Below, in pieces: positions 63,485-64,000 of a stretch of DNA of 64,000 bases. The DNA lies in contig NZ_QJVJ01000003.1 in the NCBI RefSeq assembly GCF_003217775.1, forward strand, positions 248,001-312,000, given 5' to 3'. Each line of letters opens with the position of its first letter. Within the stretch, counting starts at the first letter, position 1. This DNA is from Paenibacillus flagellatus (GTDB taxonomy: Bacteria > Bacillota > Bacilli > Paenibacillales > NBRC-103111). Made by a program: the position numbers and the translations under genes. The notes below the pieces were generated by a model. The model was given only the letters and a program-made list of their open reading frames with translations. It was not told where the DNA came from and did no database searches.

Positions 63485-64000
63485 TCATGGCTTTCGTTCG
63501 GACAGCTTCAGCTGGATCAGCGACAGCAGGAACAGCATGACGCCGAACACGATGGAGAACGCGCTGGACATGCCGAAATCGGAATTCGTGAACGCCTCGC
63601 GGTAAATGCGGAGCGCGGGCACTTCGGTCGTATAGCCCGGGCCGCCCATCGTCATCGCGTACACTTGGTTGAAAATGCCGAGCGCGCCCAATATCGTCAA
63701 AATGTTCACCATCGTGTATACCCGCCTGAGCGACGGCACGGTAATATGGAGCAGCTTGTGCCGGCGGTTCGCGCCGTCGATCTCGGCCGCCTCGTACAGC
63801 TCCTTCGGAATGCCCTGCAATCCGGCGAGGAACAGGATGAACGAACCGCCTACCCCTTGCCACATCGAGCTGACGGCGACGGCAACGAGCGCCGTGTCGG
63901 TCGACCCGATCCAGGCGTGCGTATAGTCGCCCAAGCCGATTTCTTGCAGAACCGAATTCAATATCCCTTTCGGGTCGTATATCCATTTCCACACGTAGCC
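63485..64000 (-). CDS. Carbohydrate ABC transporter permease (MalF/LplB type), N-terminus outside the window
   Basis: The C-terminal about 171 residues of a CUT1 permease. The EAA loop is GIPKELYEAAEIDGANRRHKLLHITVPSLRRV, followed by LTILGALGIFNQVYAMTMGGPGY and the last helices. The gene begins beyond base 64000, where the frame stays open. It ends 25 bp before the MalG-type gene. Its substrate is probably a polysaccharide breakdown product released by the neighbouring secreted protein. Confidence 0.92.
   Translation of the reverse strand, partial: GYVWKWIYDPKGILNSVLQEIGLGDYTHAWIGSTDTALVAVAVSSMWQGVGGSFILFLAGLQGIPKELYEAAEIDGANRRHKLLHITVPSLRRVYTMVNILTILGALGIFNQVYAMTMGGPGYTTEVPALRIYREAFTNSDFGMSSAFSIVFGVMLFLLSLIQLKLSERKP

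Noticed and set aside
62623-64000. The permease pair as partner of the orphan binding protein at 40025
   Set aside because: They are 22 kb apart with other regulons between; the partner binding protein is more likely just beyond the window end, so the link is kept only as a question.

Overview
The window looks like a chromosomal segment from a GC-rich, spore-forming Firmicute of the Paenibacillaceae (Paenibacillus/Cohnella-like). The evidence is Shine-Dalgarno sequences of the AGGAGG type, GTG/TTG starts, a T-box leader, a KinB-type sporulation kinase, many secreted carbohydrate-active proteins with CUT1-type sugar permeases, and strong GC-driven open frames antisense to real genes. No rRNA, tRNA, CRISPR array or insertion sequence was seen. 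Most genes lie on the minus strand.

1-11 kb: after the 5' part of a heme o synthase gene comes a run of genes that are nearly all tied to pyridoxal 5'-phosphate (PLP). They are yggS (PLP homeostasis), pdxS (PLP synthase), a GMP-synthase-like glutamine amidotransferase, serC, an ArgD-like aminotransferase, a SufS-like cysteine desulfurase, hemL and an Orn/Lys/Arg decarboxylase. A single LysR regulator sits in the middle. Two promoters carry the same ATAG-N7-CTAT (T-N11-A) dyad centred about 65 bp upstream of the predicted transcription start, and the serC/lysR gap holds a weaker version. I read this as a LysR-controlled PLP island.

11-32 kb: a MarR regulator with a four-cysteine tail and a glutaredoxin-like protein with a perfect palindrome at its promoter. 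Next is a nine-gene operon for peptide and gamma-glutamyl compounds (LysR, diaminopentanoate-dehydrogenase-like protein, PuuD-like hydrolase, oligopeptide ABC transporter, cytoplasmic gamma-glutamyltransferase). A secreted gamma-glutamyltransferase follows with two jelly-roll-like repeats inserted just before its self-cleavage site. Then come malic enzyme, a DUF421 membrane protein, two small or low-complexity spore-coat-like proteins, an aromatic-acid-exporter-like protein, an MFS transporter and a KinB-like kinase.

32-45 kb: an AraC-controlled glycan locus with two paralogous DUF4838/GH67-N-like secreted proteins around a nitrilase, an orphan sugar-binding lipoprotein, a GH51-like enzyme whose start codon appears to be ACG, and a GNAT. 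It is littered with relics (a GH51 tail, an AraC tail, a GH31-like fragment) and a duplicated regulatory segment, so a second copy of the locus has been partly lost.

45-55 kb: a GntR(FCD) regulon (ceramidase-like protein, SDR, M81 protein, GH172, FAD oxidoreductase, IlvD/Edd dehydratase). It is tied together by an ATTGTCGACAAT palindrome at three promoter regions, overlapping the -35 box at two of them.

55-64 kb: a T-box-controlled archaeal/fungal-type aspartate-semialdehyde dehydrogenase, a SEC-C protein, purT behind an attenuator-like leader, an SRPBCC protein, a secreted protein with two alpha/alpha-barrel-like halves, and two sugar ABC permeases, the last cut by the window end.

Positions and motifs were read by eye. 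Family names rest on recognised motifs, not on searches.
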